Below are positions 11,560 through 22,611 of a stretch of 64,000 nucleotides of DNA, one piece after another. Position numbers and translations under genes: made by a program. The first letter of the stretch is position 1; each line of letters opens with the position of its first letter. The notes under the pieces were generated by a model. That model was given only the letters and a program-made list of their open reading frames with translations. It was not told the origin of the DNA and did not search any database. The stretch comes from Polytrichum commune (Eukaryota; Streptophyta; Polytrichopsida; Polytrichales; Polytrichaceae): NCBI GenBank assembly GCA_950295325.1, contig OX485805.1, forward strand, positions 40,473,501 through 40,537,500, written 5' to 3'.

Positions 11560-14500
11560 ATGAAGGACAGGTCATGGGGATGCTCGGTGACCAGAACATG
11601 CATGAAGAACACCACCACCGACGTGGGGTTCGACCTAGCCCGGCCACCGCGACCTGCAAGGCAGCCAGGATACCTGAAAGCAGGATCCCCGCGTAGGCAA
11701 TCGGACCCTTACAGCAAATCCTCCATGCAGCATTACAAAGACTCATCCCATGTTGACATGAACGCAGCAAGCAAGGTGGAGGCACTCAACACACTCATCC
11801 TGCGGAAACTCGCACGGGAGTCCTTCATGTGCGAAGGAGGAGCAACAGCAGCATCAGTGGGGTTGAAGAAAGTGGTTCTCCTTTCGGAGGATCATCTTCA
11901 TCAAGAGCTAAGAAACTCAAAGCAGGTTAGGGATCATCAACTGGCACTGCGAGAGGCCAGAAGCACCACAATTTCATGCAAGTGTGGGCCGAATGGAGGG
12001 GGAGGAGATGAGGTTTACCCTACATTCCAAAACTCTTCAGCAACTTCCACCTACAGCTCTTCGATGTACAGTGTCGATGTTGCGAAGGAGTCACAGAGCC
12101 ATGGCTTAATTGCGGAGCGAGTTGGTTCCCTTCTTTCCAGAGTAGGGCTTGAGAAAAGGAAAGGAAGTGATGAAGGAGGTAGCATCAATTTGAGCAGCAG
12201 GAGTGTCAAGTCGCAAACCCTAACCTTAGATCCTCAGCAGAAGTTGGAAGTTCTGAAGGATGACTCCCGATCTTCACCGAAGCTGGTTGCGGGTGCTGGT
12301 GCATCGACATCGACTAAGGGCATGGTGAGTGCATTTGCGAAGAGGCTATCAGCTTCTTCTTCATCACAAGAGGATCATGCCTCGAGTGGTTCATATTCTA
12401 GTGCAGCTGCTAGCTCCAAGGAGGAGTCTCTGAAAGAAATACATAGGAGCAAGCATGTGTCATGGGGTAAGGAGAGCGTGGTGAGCATTGATGCGCATCG
12501 AATTTCAAATTGTGAGGATCAGGAGACCAGTAATCCGCTCTACGAAGTGGGGTTGGGTGAGGTAGCTGCTGGCCAAGCGGCTCAAAGCCCCAGCATCAAG
12601 TTTGGGGCTACTCCGAGGTCGCGGGGCTCGCAAACAGCTAAACTGAAGAATTTTATGCATTCTGCTGTGCAAATGTGGGGAACTCCGGAGAGAAGCTCAG
12701 CCGGGAGCAGCACACCTTCGGGAACACCATTCAGCCCCTCTCACAGGTGAGTTAACAGCTTCTCCATTTCCTTTTTAAATAGTGAGAACGAAATTATCGA
12801 GCCAATCTGTCAACGTGTCAACATTCACTCGATATTTGTTCCAATGCTCATTGCACACCTCCTTGATAACCATCTTGCCACCTGTTTCAGCTACCTCATT
12901 ATTGTTCAGAGCATCTCCCATGTCGAATTTTCTTTCCTGTGGACGATGCTGATGTTCTTCCACAAATTTGGTTTTGACATGTCACGGTGTACAGATGGCC
13001 TGCAACGAATTCGAAGTGGAAAATACTCACCTCTCCGATTGCAACTCCCGAAGCACTAAATCCTGCACAAAGAAGACTGTTCAGCCCTAATGTTAACATA
13101 CCGGTTTCGGAGGCTATGCAAGCGGGTGAAGCCAATGTCCCTGCACATTCATCAGCAGATTATAGTCTCACTCAAAAGGAGAAGGAAGCGAAAGACCTCT
13201 TTGCTCCCGAAAATTTCCATGAACTAGATGTCACTTGGAAGGAGCAAAGAGCAGTCGATTCAAAGAGCAGGCTCTCGTGCTCCAGTGCCCCAATACAAGA
13301 AAAGGAAGAGAAAGAGAGAGGATCCGGTGCTGCAACACAAAAAAGTGCACAAGGGGCAGAGAGACTAGAGGATTCGACCTCCACACAAGTCCACTGGAAA
13401 CTTGGGGAGCTGATGGAACGAGAGAAGACAGAGGAGGAAGACGATGACGTTAGCTTTCACATTTTGAGAATACAACATAGCCCCGGCTATGGCGCCCAAG
13501 AGTACAATAGTTTATTGAAGATGGGCATGAGGAGGCAAACCGATGGTTCCCTACAAGAGAAGATCACAGCAGGCAGTGGGAATACACCGAAGGAATCTCA
13601 GCAAGAGAAAACTAGCGCACAGAATCTAACACCTCAACGTTCTTCGGTGCCAAATTCGGTCATCTCTGCGGTGCATGAGCTTAACCTCGCCATGGACATG
13701 CACAAAGCTACCAACCAAGGACAGCAGGAAGAGTCAGATAGTAGTTATCCCTGGCAAGACGTGAAGAAGATAGAGGAGGACGTCTCTTCAAGGAAGAAGA
13801 CGGAAGTGAAGAAACTAATCCACAATTCCAATGGAGCTGAGGAAGATAATGCCATCACCATTTCTTTTGTACCTCGGACGGAGACTATCGAAACATGTAG
13901 AGTCGACTCCGTGACAAGCATTGCATTGCCTCAGGGAGGCAGGACGATTAAACCTGATGTTACTCCGGACACCGGAATTGCATTGCAGAAGGACACGAGC
14001 AGTGGTGCAACCCAGGAAGGAATTGTGCAAGAGATGATTGCTCGATTGAGGCTCAGTGATGCGACTCCCTCTGCAAGGCCAACATTTTCAACTGGAGCAG
14101 GTGTGCAAGAGTGTAGAAGTGAGTCGGTCCCTGTTGCTCAAATCCAAGACGTCGTTCTCGACATCTTAGCTCGATTGAGACCCAACATGAGCGGTGCTGC
14201 TCATTGCAAGGAAGAACAGATCAATCTGACTGCAGAACCAGAGAGAGGTAAAGATGACAGTCTGCATCAATTTCCTTTAGTCTCTGTTGCAGAAGCTGTG
14301 AGAAACGCATCATCTGCAGATGTTCTTCATCGGCCGTTGATTGATAAGGCGGTACAGACACAAGCCCTCACTGATACAGCATCTCCAAAGACACAACCTC
14401 AACCTCAACCTCAAACTAAATCTCAAAATCAAGGGGTTGATCCGAGAGATGATGGTGGAGATCATCATGGTAGCAGAGGGTCACTCCATGCACAGCCATG

Positions 14501-15725
14501 TGGTTCCTGCTCACCCGCGGGAGTGGCGATGAAGTCCAAGGCCTCCTCCGGCAAGGTATCGATATCACCAACATCATCATCCAAGCACGAGGGATCACAA
14601 ACAGAATTTCCATCTCCATCCAAAATTGGCATTTCTCGCCGCCCTCCATTCATCTTGCCTTCTTCAAATTCCACCAAATCCCCGCTCTCCCCTCTGGTTG
14701 ACTCCAGTTACACCTCTCGAAGGATTTCATGCGGAGGTAACTCTCCCAGCCAGGCAGAGATTATCGCACAAGCAAACCTTACCGAGCCGAGGAAACGGTC
14801 CAAATACACCCCCAGGCCGAATTCCTCAAGACCGGCGGATGAATGCTGCAGGACACCGCAAAGAGAAATCCGAAGGAAACTGTTGGACCAATCTATCATC
14901 AACACCACATCAACGAAGTGCAGCAGCAGCAGCAGCAGCGGAAGCTTCGAGAACCGATCTTCGTCAAGCACAAAGGAAGCGGGAGAGAAAGTGATGGAAA
15001 TTGGTCGACATGTGCAGCCTTCCGATCAAGCTTCCACCTCCTCCCAGAAGCTTCTTCAATCTCCAAACATTCCACCAACGCGACTTTCAACTTCAAGAGG
15101 ACCTCCACAACCGTCATCGACCCCTCGGTCACCGGAGCCTCCATCAACCCCACATCTAATTCCGTCCAAGAACCCCACCCGATCCTCTCCGAACAGCAAG
15201 CCCGCATCTCCTGCCTCCGCCTCGAAACGCCTACATACATCACCAAAGTCGCCATACAAGTATTCTCCATCAAGGGTCAAATCCGCCGCTACCGCGGCAG
15301 CACCCATTGAAATTGTTGGAGGTTCCACATTGGATGAAACCGAAGCCGATATGATTGTGATTTCGGGGGAGGTTCGTACTGATGTTGTGGTTCGAGAGGT
15401 ACAGCCGGAGGACCATAGCATTGCGTTGGCGATCAAAGACTCCATGGATCCTTATACCGATTTCCGTGAATCGATGTTGGAGATGATGGCGGGAAGGGAG
15501 ATTTGGCCGAGACGGGAGCTCCAGGAGCTTCTGGATTGCTTCCTTCGATTGAACCAACCGGTTCACCATAGCCTGATTGTGCATGCCTTCGCGGATGCCT
15601 GCTTCGGTAAGGCTGCGGCGACGTCAGCGGTAGCGGTAGCGGCAGCATCTGCGGCGGTCGCTGACCACCGCCGGGTGCCGCTGGTTCGCCGCCGGTCGTC
15701 CCCTTCTTCCAAACATCAGCCTTGA
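11560..15725 (+). CDS. Large OVATE family protein (1305 aa, two exons)
   Basis: Exons 11560-12746 and 12995-15725 are separated by a 248-bp intron (CAG/GTGAGT donor, TGTACAG acceptor). The split codon AG|A keeps the frame. The first in-frame ATG is 11560; an in-frame TGA lies upstream at 11425. Residues ~1203-1265 match the plant OVATE domain (Pfam Ovate): DPYTDFRESMLEMM starts at D1214, followed by ELQELLDCFLRLN and HHSLIVHAFADACFG. OVATE proteins are plant-specific regulators that bind TALE homeodomain and TRM proteins and affect organ shape and cortical microtubules. They are usually 200-450 aa and mostly intronless in seed plants. Here about 1200 low-complexity, Ser/Pro/Lys-rich residues precede the domain, including a QPQPQPQ run and two ARLR-type helices near residues 739-750 and 779-791. 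An Ala-rich tail of ~40 aa follows. I do not recognise the N-terminal region. Identity rests on the C-terminal domain alone. Confidence 0.85.
12747..12994 (+). other. Intron of the OVATE gene
   Basis: It runs from GTGAGT to TGTACAG. Reading through gives an immediate TGA at 12748-12750, while splicing joins AG to A and continues the open frame as R-W-P-A-T-N. This is the only clean junction that links the two long frames. Confidence 0.85.
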
Positions 15726-15812
15726 AGATTACATACGGACTGCCTATCCTATTGCCGCTGATTGCCGCTGATTGCCGCGTTGATTCCAGCCACCAAATTG
15801 CTTGTGAACATT

Positions 15813-16745
15813 GTTCTTGGGTGGTTGGAAGTCTCCTCCCATAAGAAGATTTGCATCCCCTTTCCAACATATTTCAAGAATTAGGCCGGAAACTTATGAT
15901 TCTTTTTGCACATCGATTAAGTTGAATCTAGAGGATGTGTGTTGGTTTCACGTATTAAGATAGATGACAATGGGTCCTATAATACGTGATACCCTTGAGG
16001 CGAGGACCAAATAGGAGCTTGTTGTAAGATTGCTTATGAACTAATGCATACTTCGGTGGTTGGAAGCCTCTTCCCACAAGAAGATTTGTGTCCCTTTTTA
16101 ACATATGCCAAGATCAGTCGCAAACTTATGATTTTTTATTTCTTTTTGGCACATCAATTAAGTTGAATGTAGAGGATATGTGTTGGTTTCATGTCCTAAG
16201 ATAGTCGACAATGAGACAATGATGAGTTCTATGATACACAATGACCATGAGGCGAGGACCCAATAGGAGCTTGTTGTAAGATTGCTTTTGAGTGGTTGGA
16301 AGTCTCTTCCCATTAGTAGATTTGCACCCGTCCAATATATGGCAATATCGATTGAAAACTTATGACTCTTTTTGCATATCCATTAAGTTGAATGGGTGTA
16401 TAATGGGTGTTGGTTTCAAGTCCTAAGATAGATGATGATTAGTCCTATAATACATGATGGCCATGAGGCAAGGACCCAATAGGGGAGCTTGTTGGAAGCT
16501 TGCTTATGAACCAAGTAGCACATTCTACATCGGTTGGAAGTCTCCTCCCACTAATAGAATTGCATTCCTTCCAACATATGTGAAGATTGGTTAGAAACTT
16601 ATGATTATATTTGCACATCGATAAGTTGAGTCTAAATTCTAGAGGATGTGTGTTGTTTTCACATCCTAAGATGGACAACAACCTAATGACAACGAGTCTT
16701 AAGTTACACGACAATGAGGTGAGGACCCAATAGGAGAGGTTGTCA
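15813..16745 (+). repeat. Four tandem ~237-bp repeat units just 3' of the OVATE gene
   Basis: The anchor GGTTGGAAG recurs at 15823, 16060, 16294 and 16532 (spacing 237, 234, 238). Each unit then has CTCTTCCCA, TTCCAACATAT, AACTTATGATT, TTTGCACATC, TTAAGTTGAAT, GTTGGTTTCA, CCTAAGATAG, and closes with GAGGCGAGGACCCAATAGGA. Units are diverged but collinear. A fifth, more diverged unit lies at 17230-17405. The array begins about 90 bp after the stop codon, so it may overlap the 3' UTR. Confidence 0.85.
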
Positions 16746-17229
16746 TTTGTCTATATTTGGCTTTCGTTCCCAAAAATGAAGGCCCGGATGCTTGGAGATT
16801 AGTTCCTTAAGAGCAAATAGGAAACTTGGGTGCAATGTTTACAAGGCTTAATAATGTTACGATAGGTGATCATGGTTGTTGGGTGTTGTTGCCATCCATC
16901 GGACATCTATCCATGATGGACATTACGCATTCAAATTTGGATTTGCTTATGGATTCATTAGACTATGAAATATTTGAGGAGAGGAGAATGGACAATGAGA
17001 TGTGATAGCAGCAACACATTCATCTATGTAATTTCAATTTGTTCATGGGGCATAGCCCGGAGATTACGGATGCAATGTTCCTCCGTGTAAATAGCACAAC
17101 ACACTGGAGTTGTTGGAGGTGCTCTCTATTTGGATGAGCAATTGGGGTTAGGAATTCACCCAGATTTGAAGATGGAGTTGAATTTACCCACATGTGTGCC
17201 ATTGATTGTTGCTTTGGATTTCAACAATA

Positions 17230-17405
17230 ACATTCTTGAGTGGATGGAGAATTGCATCCCTTCCAACATATTCCAAGGCCTTCCGGAAAGGATTCCAATT
17301 TGCACATCGATTATGTTAAATCTAGAGTATGCATGATGTTGTGTTGGTTTCACATCCTAAGACAGGCGACAATGAGGCGAGGACCCAATATGATATTGTC
17401 ATTCA
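17230..17405 (+). repeat. Fifth, detached copy of the ~237-bp unit
   Basis: It contains ATTGCATCCCTTCCAACATA, TTTGCACATCGATTA, GTTGGTTTCACATCCTAAGA and GAGGCGAGGACCCAATA, as in the array at 15813-16745. The DNA after it (17560-17690: TTTGGCTTTCATTCTC, CTTGGAGATTGGTTC) also matches the DNA after the fourth unit (16750-16860). The repeat and its 3' flank were therefore duplicated together. Confidence 0.75.
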
Positions 17406-17699
17406 TAGCATTAATAAGCAATTGTGGACCATTGGAATATAACAATGGGATGTTGGGAGCTCGGTCTAAAATTGAGTCGCCCATGCGCAAGGTTTGTGCA
17501 TCCCATGGTTATATTCTCATGGCCCATAAAACAAACGCACATTGTTTAGTAATGTTATGTTAACCTATGTTTGGCTTTCATTCTCATATTAAAGGCCTTG
17601 ATTCTTGGAGATTGGTTCTTTGAGACCAAATAGAATAGGGGCAAGCTCACAAGGTTTGAGAGTGTTATGGCCGTTGATCAATGTTGGATTAGCATTATA

Positions 17700-17970
17700 G
17701 TTATTTGGAAAGTCCCTCGAAGACAAATGAAACCTTGAGTTTGATCCTTCTTTGAGAACTTTCTATTAAGAGCTCGTTAGCTCGTTGTGTGTCGGAGCCT
17801 ATTTTGAAAGTTGGGTGAAACTTTTGGGACTTCCTCTTGCCATCCCAAAAACTTTAAGAAAGTTTTAGGATTTAAGGTAAGGTATGTGCACGGGACATGC
17901 TGTCTTGAATTATGGATTGGCTTATGCAAGGCTAGTTTGGCCCATCCATCCTAGTGGGACAATAGCTATA
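17700..17970 (+). repeat. Interspersed repeat family R2, copy without insertion
   Basis: It is similar to 19200-19900 and to the reverse complement of 59690-60000. Shared blocks are GAGCCTATTTTGAAAGTTGG, CTTGCCATCCCAAAAACTTT and GGCTTATGCAAGGCTAG. At the point where the 19.2-kb copy carries a MITE, this copy reads GAGCTCGTTAGCTCG, so it serves as an empty site. It is non-coding and its class is unknown. Confidence 0.7.
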
Positions 17971-18269
17971 AAGGGAACCTTTTTAATAGCCTGACACCCC
18001 TCTTTTTTGTTTGGTAATTTAAACATCAAGAAAACTTGCGTGATTCTGTGTTAATGCTCATTAATTCAGGGCTTGGGACTAAATGGAGACTAAACCTATG
18101 AATTTATCTACTTTACTTCACAAGTAGCTTTAATGCAACACAATTTTGAAGACATAAATTTGATCAACAAAGGATGGAGAACAAGGAAAACCAAGTGAAT
18201 AACACATGCATACCTTATACCCAATTCATACCCGCCAGATGTTTATGTCTCACACCAATCCAACACTTC

Positions 18270-18590
18270 ACTAAATATTGTATATAGTCACCAATTCTAT
18301 TCATCTCTCTCAATTTTTAATTGTAAACAACTCATGTAGTGTCACCAACACTAAATGTTAACCTAGCATTATTTGTCATTCCTTGTAAAACAATTTGGGC
18401 ATAAAAAATACATGTTACAATACTGTCATGGATGATTGTCATGCATAATATCCCAAAAAGTGGGTGAATTAAAAAGTAACTTGAAATGACAATATTTGTA
18501 AACTTATATCATAAGAAGTGTCATTAGAAAAGTTACCACAGTGTCATAGAATACCTTATGACAATAAATACAATATTTAGTATAGTTACA
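18270..18590 (-). mobile_element. ACTAAAT-ended MITE, copy 2
   Basis: The element runs from about CACTAAATATTGTATATAG to ACAATATTTAGTATAGTTAC, giving short imperfect terminal inverted repeats. Internal blocks match the copies at 1-230 (opposite orientation) and 20127-20838: CCATGACAGTATT in reverse, ATTTGTCATTCCTTGT, and CATAAGAAGTG-CA-TAGAAAAGTTACC. It has no coding capacity and a length typical of a MITE. The superfamily cannot be named. Confidence 0.55.
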
Positions 18591-19199
18591 CAGGCTACCA
18601 GGAAGGAGGTCAATGTTAATATGATGGAGATGTCTCTTATATAACTTCACAGCTATGAAGGGGGAGAGCGAACTGCTTCCTTACACATGAGCCCATTGAG
18701 TTTGAGAAATAATCGGTTGAGTTTGAGTTCAAGTTCAAGACTTTATGCAAATTGCCGATCATTACCGAGGAATCTATAGAACATGCTTTTTTAAAATTAA
18801 ATGTAGAAGAATCAAAGGATATCACCATGTAATTGGTTTAGTTGAACTCGTAAACACTCAGATCTTGACCGATTTTTTTTCCTTTCAAAAAATGGTTTGA
18901 AATGCATGTGTTGCAGATATGTGCTTGTTCTTTGATAAAGAAAGAAGAAAAGAAAGAAAAGTCAATGTCGGGTCAATCCGACGTGAATTTGAGCTTGTTG
19001 GCCTTAGCCTGCTCAAGAATCCCCTTGGTGCAGGGTGAGGTTTACTGCCTACCTTGTGGTGGGTGGGCACTTGTTTCTTGTTCTTCCATGAGAACGACGA
19101 GTTAGTGTTCAGAGAGATTTTGGACAAAGTCGGTTGAAATCCAAGAATTTCCAAGTCCAACCGGGTACTTGTATCTTCTGGCTTTCCTTTGTAAATGTA

Positions 19200-19900
19200 A
19201 GCTATTTAGAGTTATTCATGAAGTCTCGAAGTGGGATGAATCCGTGGGTTTGATCATTTGAGAAAACTTTGTTTAAAAGCTTGTTAGAGCGTCCCCACCA
19301 GACCGGGCATAGGGCATGCCAACGCCAAAAATGGGGCATCCCGGGTTCTTAGGTGGCGGTACCGGCATAAATTGAGCCCCACCAATGTCCGGTCCCCCAT
19401 AATTTAGAACCGGCCCGGGTATAGTAAAGGCCTCCCCCCGCCATAAATGGTTCATATGGCGGCCCTCCTCCGGCCCGCCAAGAGATTACTTTAATATCAG
19501 ATACTCCGATATCCTACTTTATCCCATGTCAAGTAATAGGTGTCGTTGTCTTATTGATTGCTTCCTAATTATACCGGGGGTATGCCTAGGCTTTGGTGGG
19601 CTCTGACTCAAGATGAGCTGCCCCGCCCAAGATGGAGGGCTCCCCAAAGGTATAAAATATTATATACTCTATTTGGCGTGTACCCGATCTAGTGGGGATG
19701 CTCTTAGCTCATCATGCATTGGAGCTTGTTTTGAAAGTTGGGTGAGATTTTTGGAACCTCCTATTGCCATCCCAAAAACTATGAGAGAAACTTTAGGGTT
19801 TGAAGTAGGGTTTTGGCCATGGGACCCATTGTCCTAAATATGAGATTGGCCTATGCAAGACTGGCTTGCTCATACATCTTAGTAAGAGAAGATAGAAAAA
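19200..19900 (+). repeat. Interspersed repeat family R2, copy interrupted by a MITE
   Basis: The flanks 19200-19286 and 19704-19900 together match 17700-17970: TTTGAGAAAACTTTGTTTAA, then after the insertion TTAGCTCATCATGCATTGGA, GAAAGTTGGGTGAGATTTTT and ATTGCCATCCCAAAAACTAT. A 417-bp element with its target duplication sits between them. Confidence 0.75.
19287..19703 (+). mobile_element. Tourist-like (PIF/Harbinger-type) MITE with TTA target duplication
   Basis: The termini are GAGCGTCCCCACCAGACCGG and the inverse CCGATCTAGTGGGGATGCTC, about 20-bp inverted repeats with three mismatches. The element is flanked on both sides by TTA (19284-19286 and 19704-19706). A 3-bp TWA target duplication and GAGC-type ends are the hallmark of PIF/Harbinger-derived Tourist MITEs. 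The repeat copies at 17.75 kb and 59.9 kb have a single TTA at the same point, confirming the insertion. It is GC-rich compared with its host repeat and encodes no transposase. Confidence 0.85.
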
Positions 19901-20126
19901 TGGTTTGTAATATCCCATTACCACTCTTTTGAGTGTGGTAATTTTATGTATCAAGAGAACTTGGGCGTTATTCTAGATAACCTTTCAAACTCACGTTTTA
20001 GCCAACTCAATGGGGAGTTTTGATGAAACGACTATACCCAAAGCCTCTATTATTTAGATTGATCTACATGGATCAACAATATGCCTAAAATCTTGAAATT
20101 GAACCAAATATATCTCAAACTCAACC

Positions 20127-20838
20127 GACTACACTAAATATTAGATTTCGTGTCACCAATTCTAATTTTTTTGCTCAAACCTAAGTGTAAAACGCCCTTG
20201 TAATGTCACTAACACTAAATGTAAAGCTATCATTATTTATCATTACTTACAATATTTACTATTTTGGACATTGTTGATTCATAACAGTGCAATTCAAGTC
20301 ACTTAGTAATTTTTCAACCTAATTTCAATCATCCATGACAATATTTCATCACAAAACATTAGGATGCCAAAACTTGCTTTAAACAAATTGACATTTGGAT
20401 GAAATATAAGTAAGTTGGGATGAAAAAACATTAAATAGCCCTAACTTTGTGGACCATACTAATTTCCTAGAGCCCACACTGATTCTCATAATGAAGACTA
20501 ACGTGGACCACATTAATTCATAGCGAATAATTAGTGTGGATCACGTTAATTTTTTTTCCTAGGAAATGAATTCGCGTGATTATTTTATGTAATGTGCTAA
20601 TTTTTTCGTGCGTTGGCTGGAAATCGTCATGAAGGCCCGGGACCTTGGACCCACGTTAATTCCAACATTGACTAGAAAACTAGTGCGACCCACACTAAAT
20701 TTTCCAACCACACTAGTAGGACTAATGTTCTATTTAGTGTACTTGTAAACTTATTCATAAGAAGTGACAATAGAAAAGTTACCACACGTTGACACAAAAT
20801 ACCATGAGAGACTAAATAAATGCGAAGGTTTAGTGTAG
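20127..20838 (-). mobile_element. ACTAAAT-ended MITE, copy 3, probably with an internal insertion
   Basis: The left part (20127-20351) is the reverse complement of window bases 1-230. The right part (about 20745-20838: CTTGTAAACTTATTCATAAG, GACAATAGAAAAGTTACCAC, GGTTTAGTGTAG) matches 18490-18590. About 390 bp between them (20352-20740, with motifs such as CTAGGAAATGAATTCGCGTG) is absent from the 18.3-kb copy and may be a nested insertion. Confidence 0.5.
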
Positions 20839-22611
20839 CGGTCGGATCGCCGCTCGGAGGATGAGATTGTTGCAGGAATGATTTCATCCAGTTCAAGCAC
20901 CGAAGATGCCGTCAGGTTCTCGGAAGCCTGCTTCCAATTTGGGATGAATCGTACGTGACGACGTTGAACTTCGTACAAATTTCGAAATCCTTATGAGATA
21001 CTGTGACGCCGGGCGCCGTATTAGCATATTACCGTAGTTAAGTTATTTCTGGCAGCTCAGGCCCTCAACCTCATCCCCAAAGGGTAGACACATGACAATC
21101 CCCTGTTTTCGCTCCCACCCACAACGCAAAAGAATCCCGTTTTCCATTTTTGGCCGAATTGGGACGCGTCGGTGACATGAATCTTGCACCAATTTTTAAC
21201 GATTCGCGAAAAGCATCAAAATTTCAGACTTGTCGAATGAATAATTTTTTTGGGTTAGTAGTCACGGTATCCGTGCATGCGCAAATTTCGTTGATGGGGG
21301 CAAACATGGAGGATTCACCTAACTACACGGTGCCGATGAAATTCGGAGCAGGTGAGTAGGCGTTGAAAACCTTTTTCTTCTGACAATGCCGTGTGGATTC
21401 ACCGAGTTCAAGCGACAGGGTTTGATGACCTTGATTGTTTGCTGCAAGTGTTTTTTCCTGGGCTTTGCGAAATATATATTCTTTTCGCCTCTGCCGCCAG
21501 TCCAGCCGCAATGCCGCAGGTCATTTGGGCTTGTGTGGACTCCATGCTTCCGTTGAACGAATGAATGGGTTTAAATCGCGATTTTGAGTTTACCCTTTCC
21601 CCAATAACCTACTTCTTCGGAGTGCCACAAATTCGGAGCTTTCATTGCAAGTTTCAAAATTTCGAAGGTGGGTTCAGGATATTTCTCGAACTCCTGCAGC
21701 TAAGTCGGAGTCCGTTATGTGGACTTATCTGTGGCGGCTTCCATGACCGAGTTTTCACATCTTCCATGGTCAAGACTCATCAAGAGTGCGGTAAGTATTT
21801 ACTGATGAGTGTAGTAGGTAATCTCGGACTGACGAGGTTGAACTTTGAGCTTTTTCCATTCCCTCTGACACTTCCATCATTGAGTTTGAAATTTAGTAGA
21901 TCGCGCAGCACAAACAAACACGACAGAAGAGTCACATGGGATTCTAAGATTTGAGTGCTTTCATCAGATCTTTGTTGATGATGCCTTCCTCGGAGGTCAG
22001 GTCAGGTCTGGTCGGACTTTCATGTTGTCTTGGGTTAAGTAAGGCATTGTTGCTGAGTTACCTGGTTTTGGCCTTGAGTGGTGGTGTGTCTTCTTTTCTT
22101 TCTCCTTCGGATGCAGTTTCGATTGCAGTTCAGTTGACCCAGGATGAGAAATTTCCCACATTCTTCGTCGAAGTTGACTGTGAATCATACTTAAAAGTGT
22201 TTTCGCCCTTGTTTTCGCCAGGTTTTGATGAGTAGCAATGCTACCATACCATTTTACAACGCCTGAAGTTGCTGCTGCACCATCGAGAATGATTCTCAGA
22301 GTTGCGACCTCAAGTTTCAAAGTCCACATTGAGGGTACAACAGAGTGGGACGGTAACAACAATGGAAATTAGAGTCCAATAACGAATACACCACCACCAT
22401 CGCCATAGCCATGCCCTAACTCCCAGATGGCACAAAATGATGATGATGCGTATACTAAGTAGGGCTTCTCACTGCTGAGTGACTCGCAGAGAGATTAGAT
22501 TAGATTACCCTGTTGCGCAAGATTCACAGTTAGTATCTCTGGAACAGGATTTTGTTTTATTTTATTTTATTTTGTTGATAGATTGATTTTGGGAAGTAGA
22601 AGAAGGGGGCG
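20839..22611. other. Intergenic or possible 5' region of the TMEM128-like gene, unassigned open frames
   Basis: Base composition is more balanced than in the repeat tract on the left. Several short frames exist (21150-21359, 21565-21954, 21951-22235 on plus; 21997-22362 on minus), but none has a recognisable domain and no splice chain links them. The last 150 bp before the ATG include repeated TTTTATTTTA and a purine-rich leader (GGGAAGTAGAAGAAGGGGGC). I can support only a promoter or leader role for the part next to 22612. Confidence 0.35.

Noticed and set aside
14416-15445. Long frames antisense or shifted relative to the OVATE gene
   Set aside because: They overlap the well-supported exon 2 and mirror its Ser/Pro-rich composition.
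21150-22362. Chain of small frames as an extra gene before the TMEM128-like gene
   Set aside because: No recognisable domain, no consistent splice sites, and frames on opposite strands overlap.
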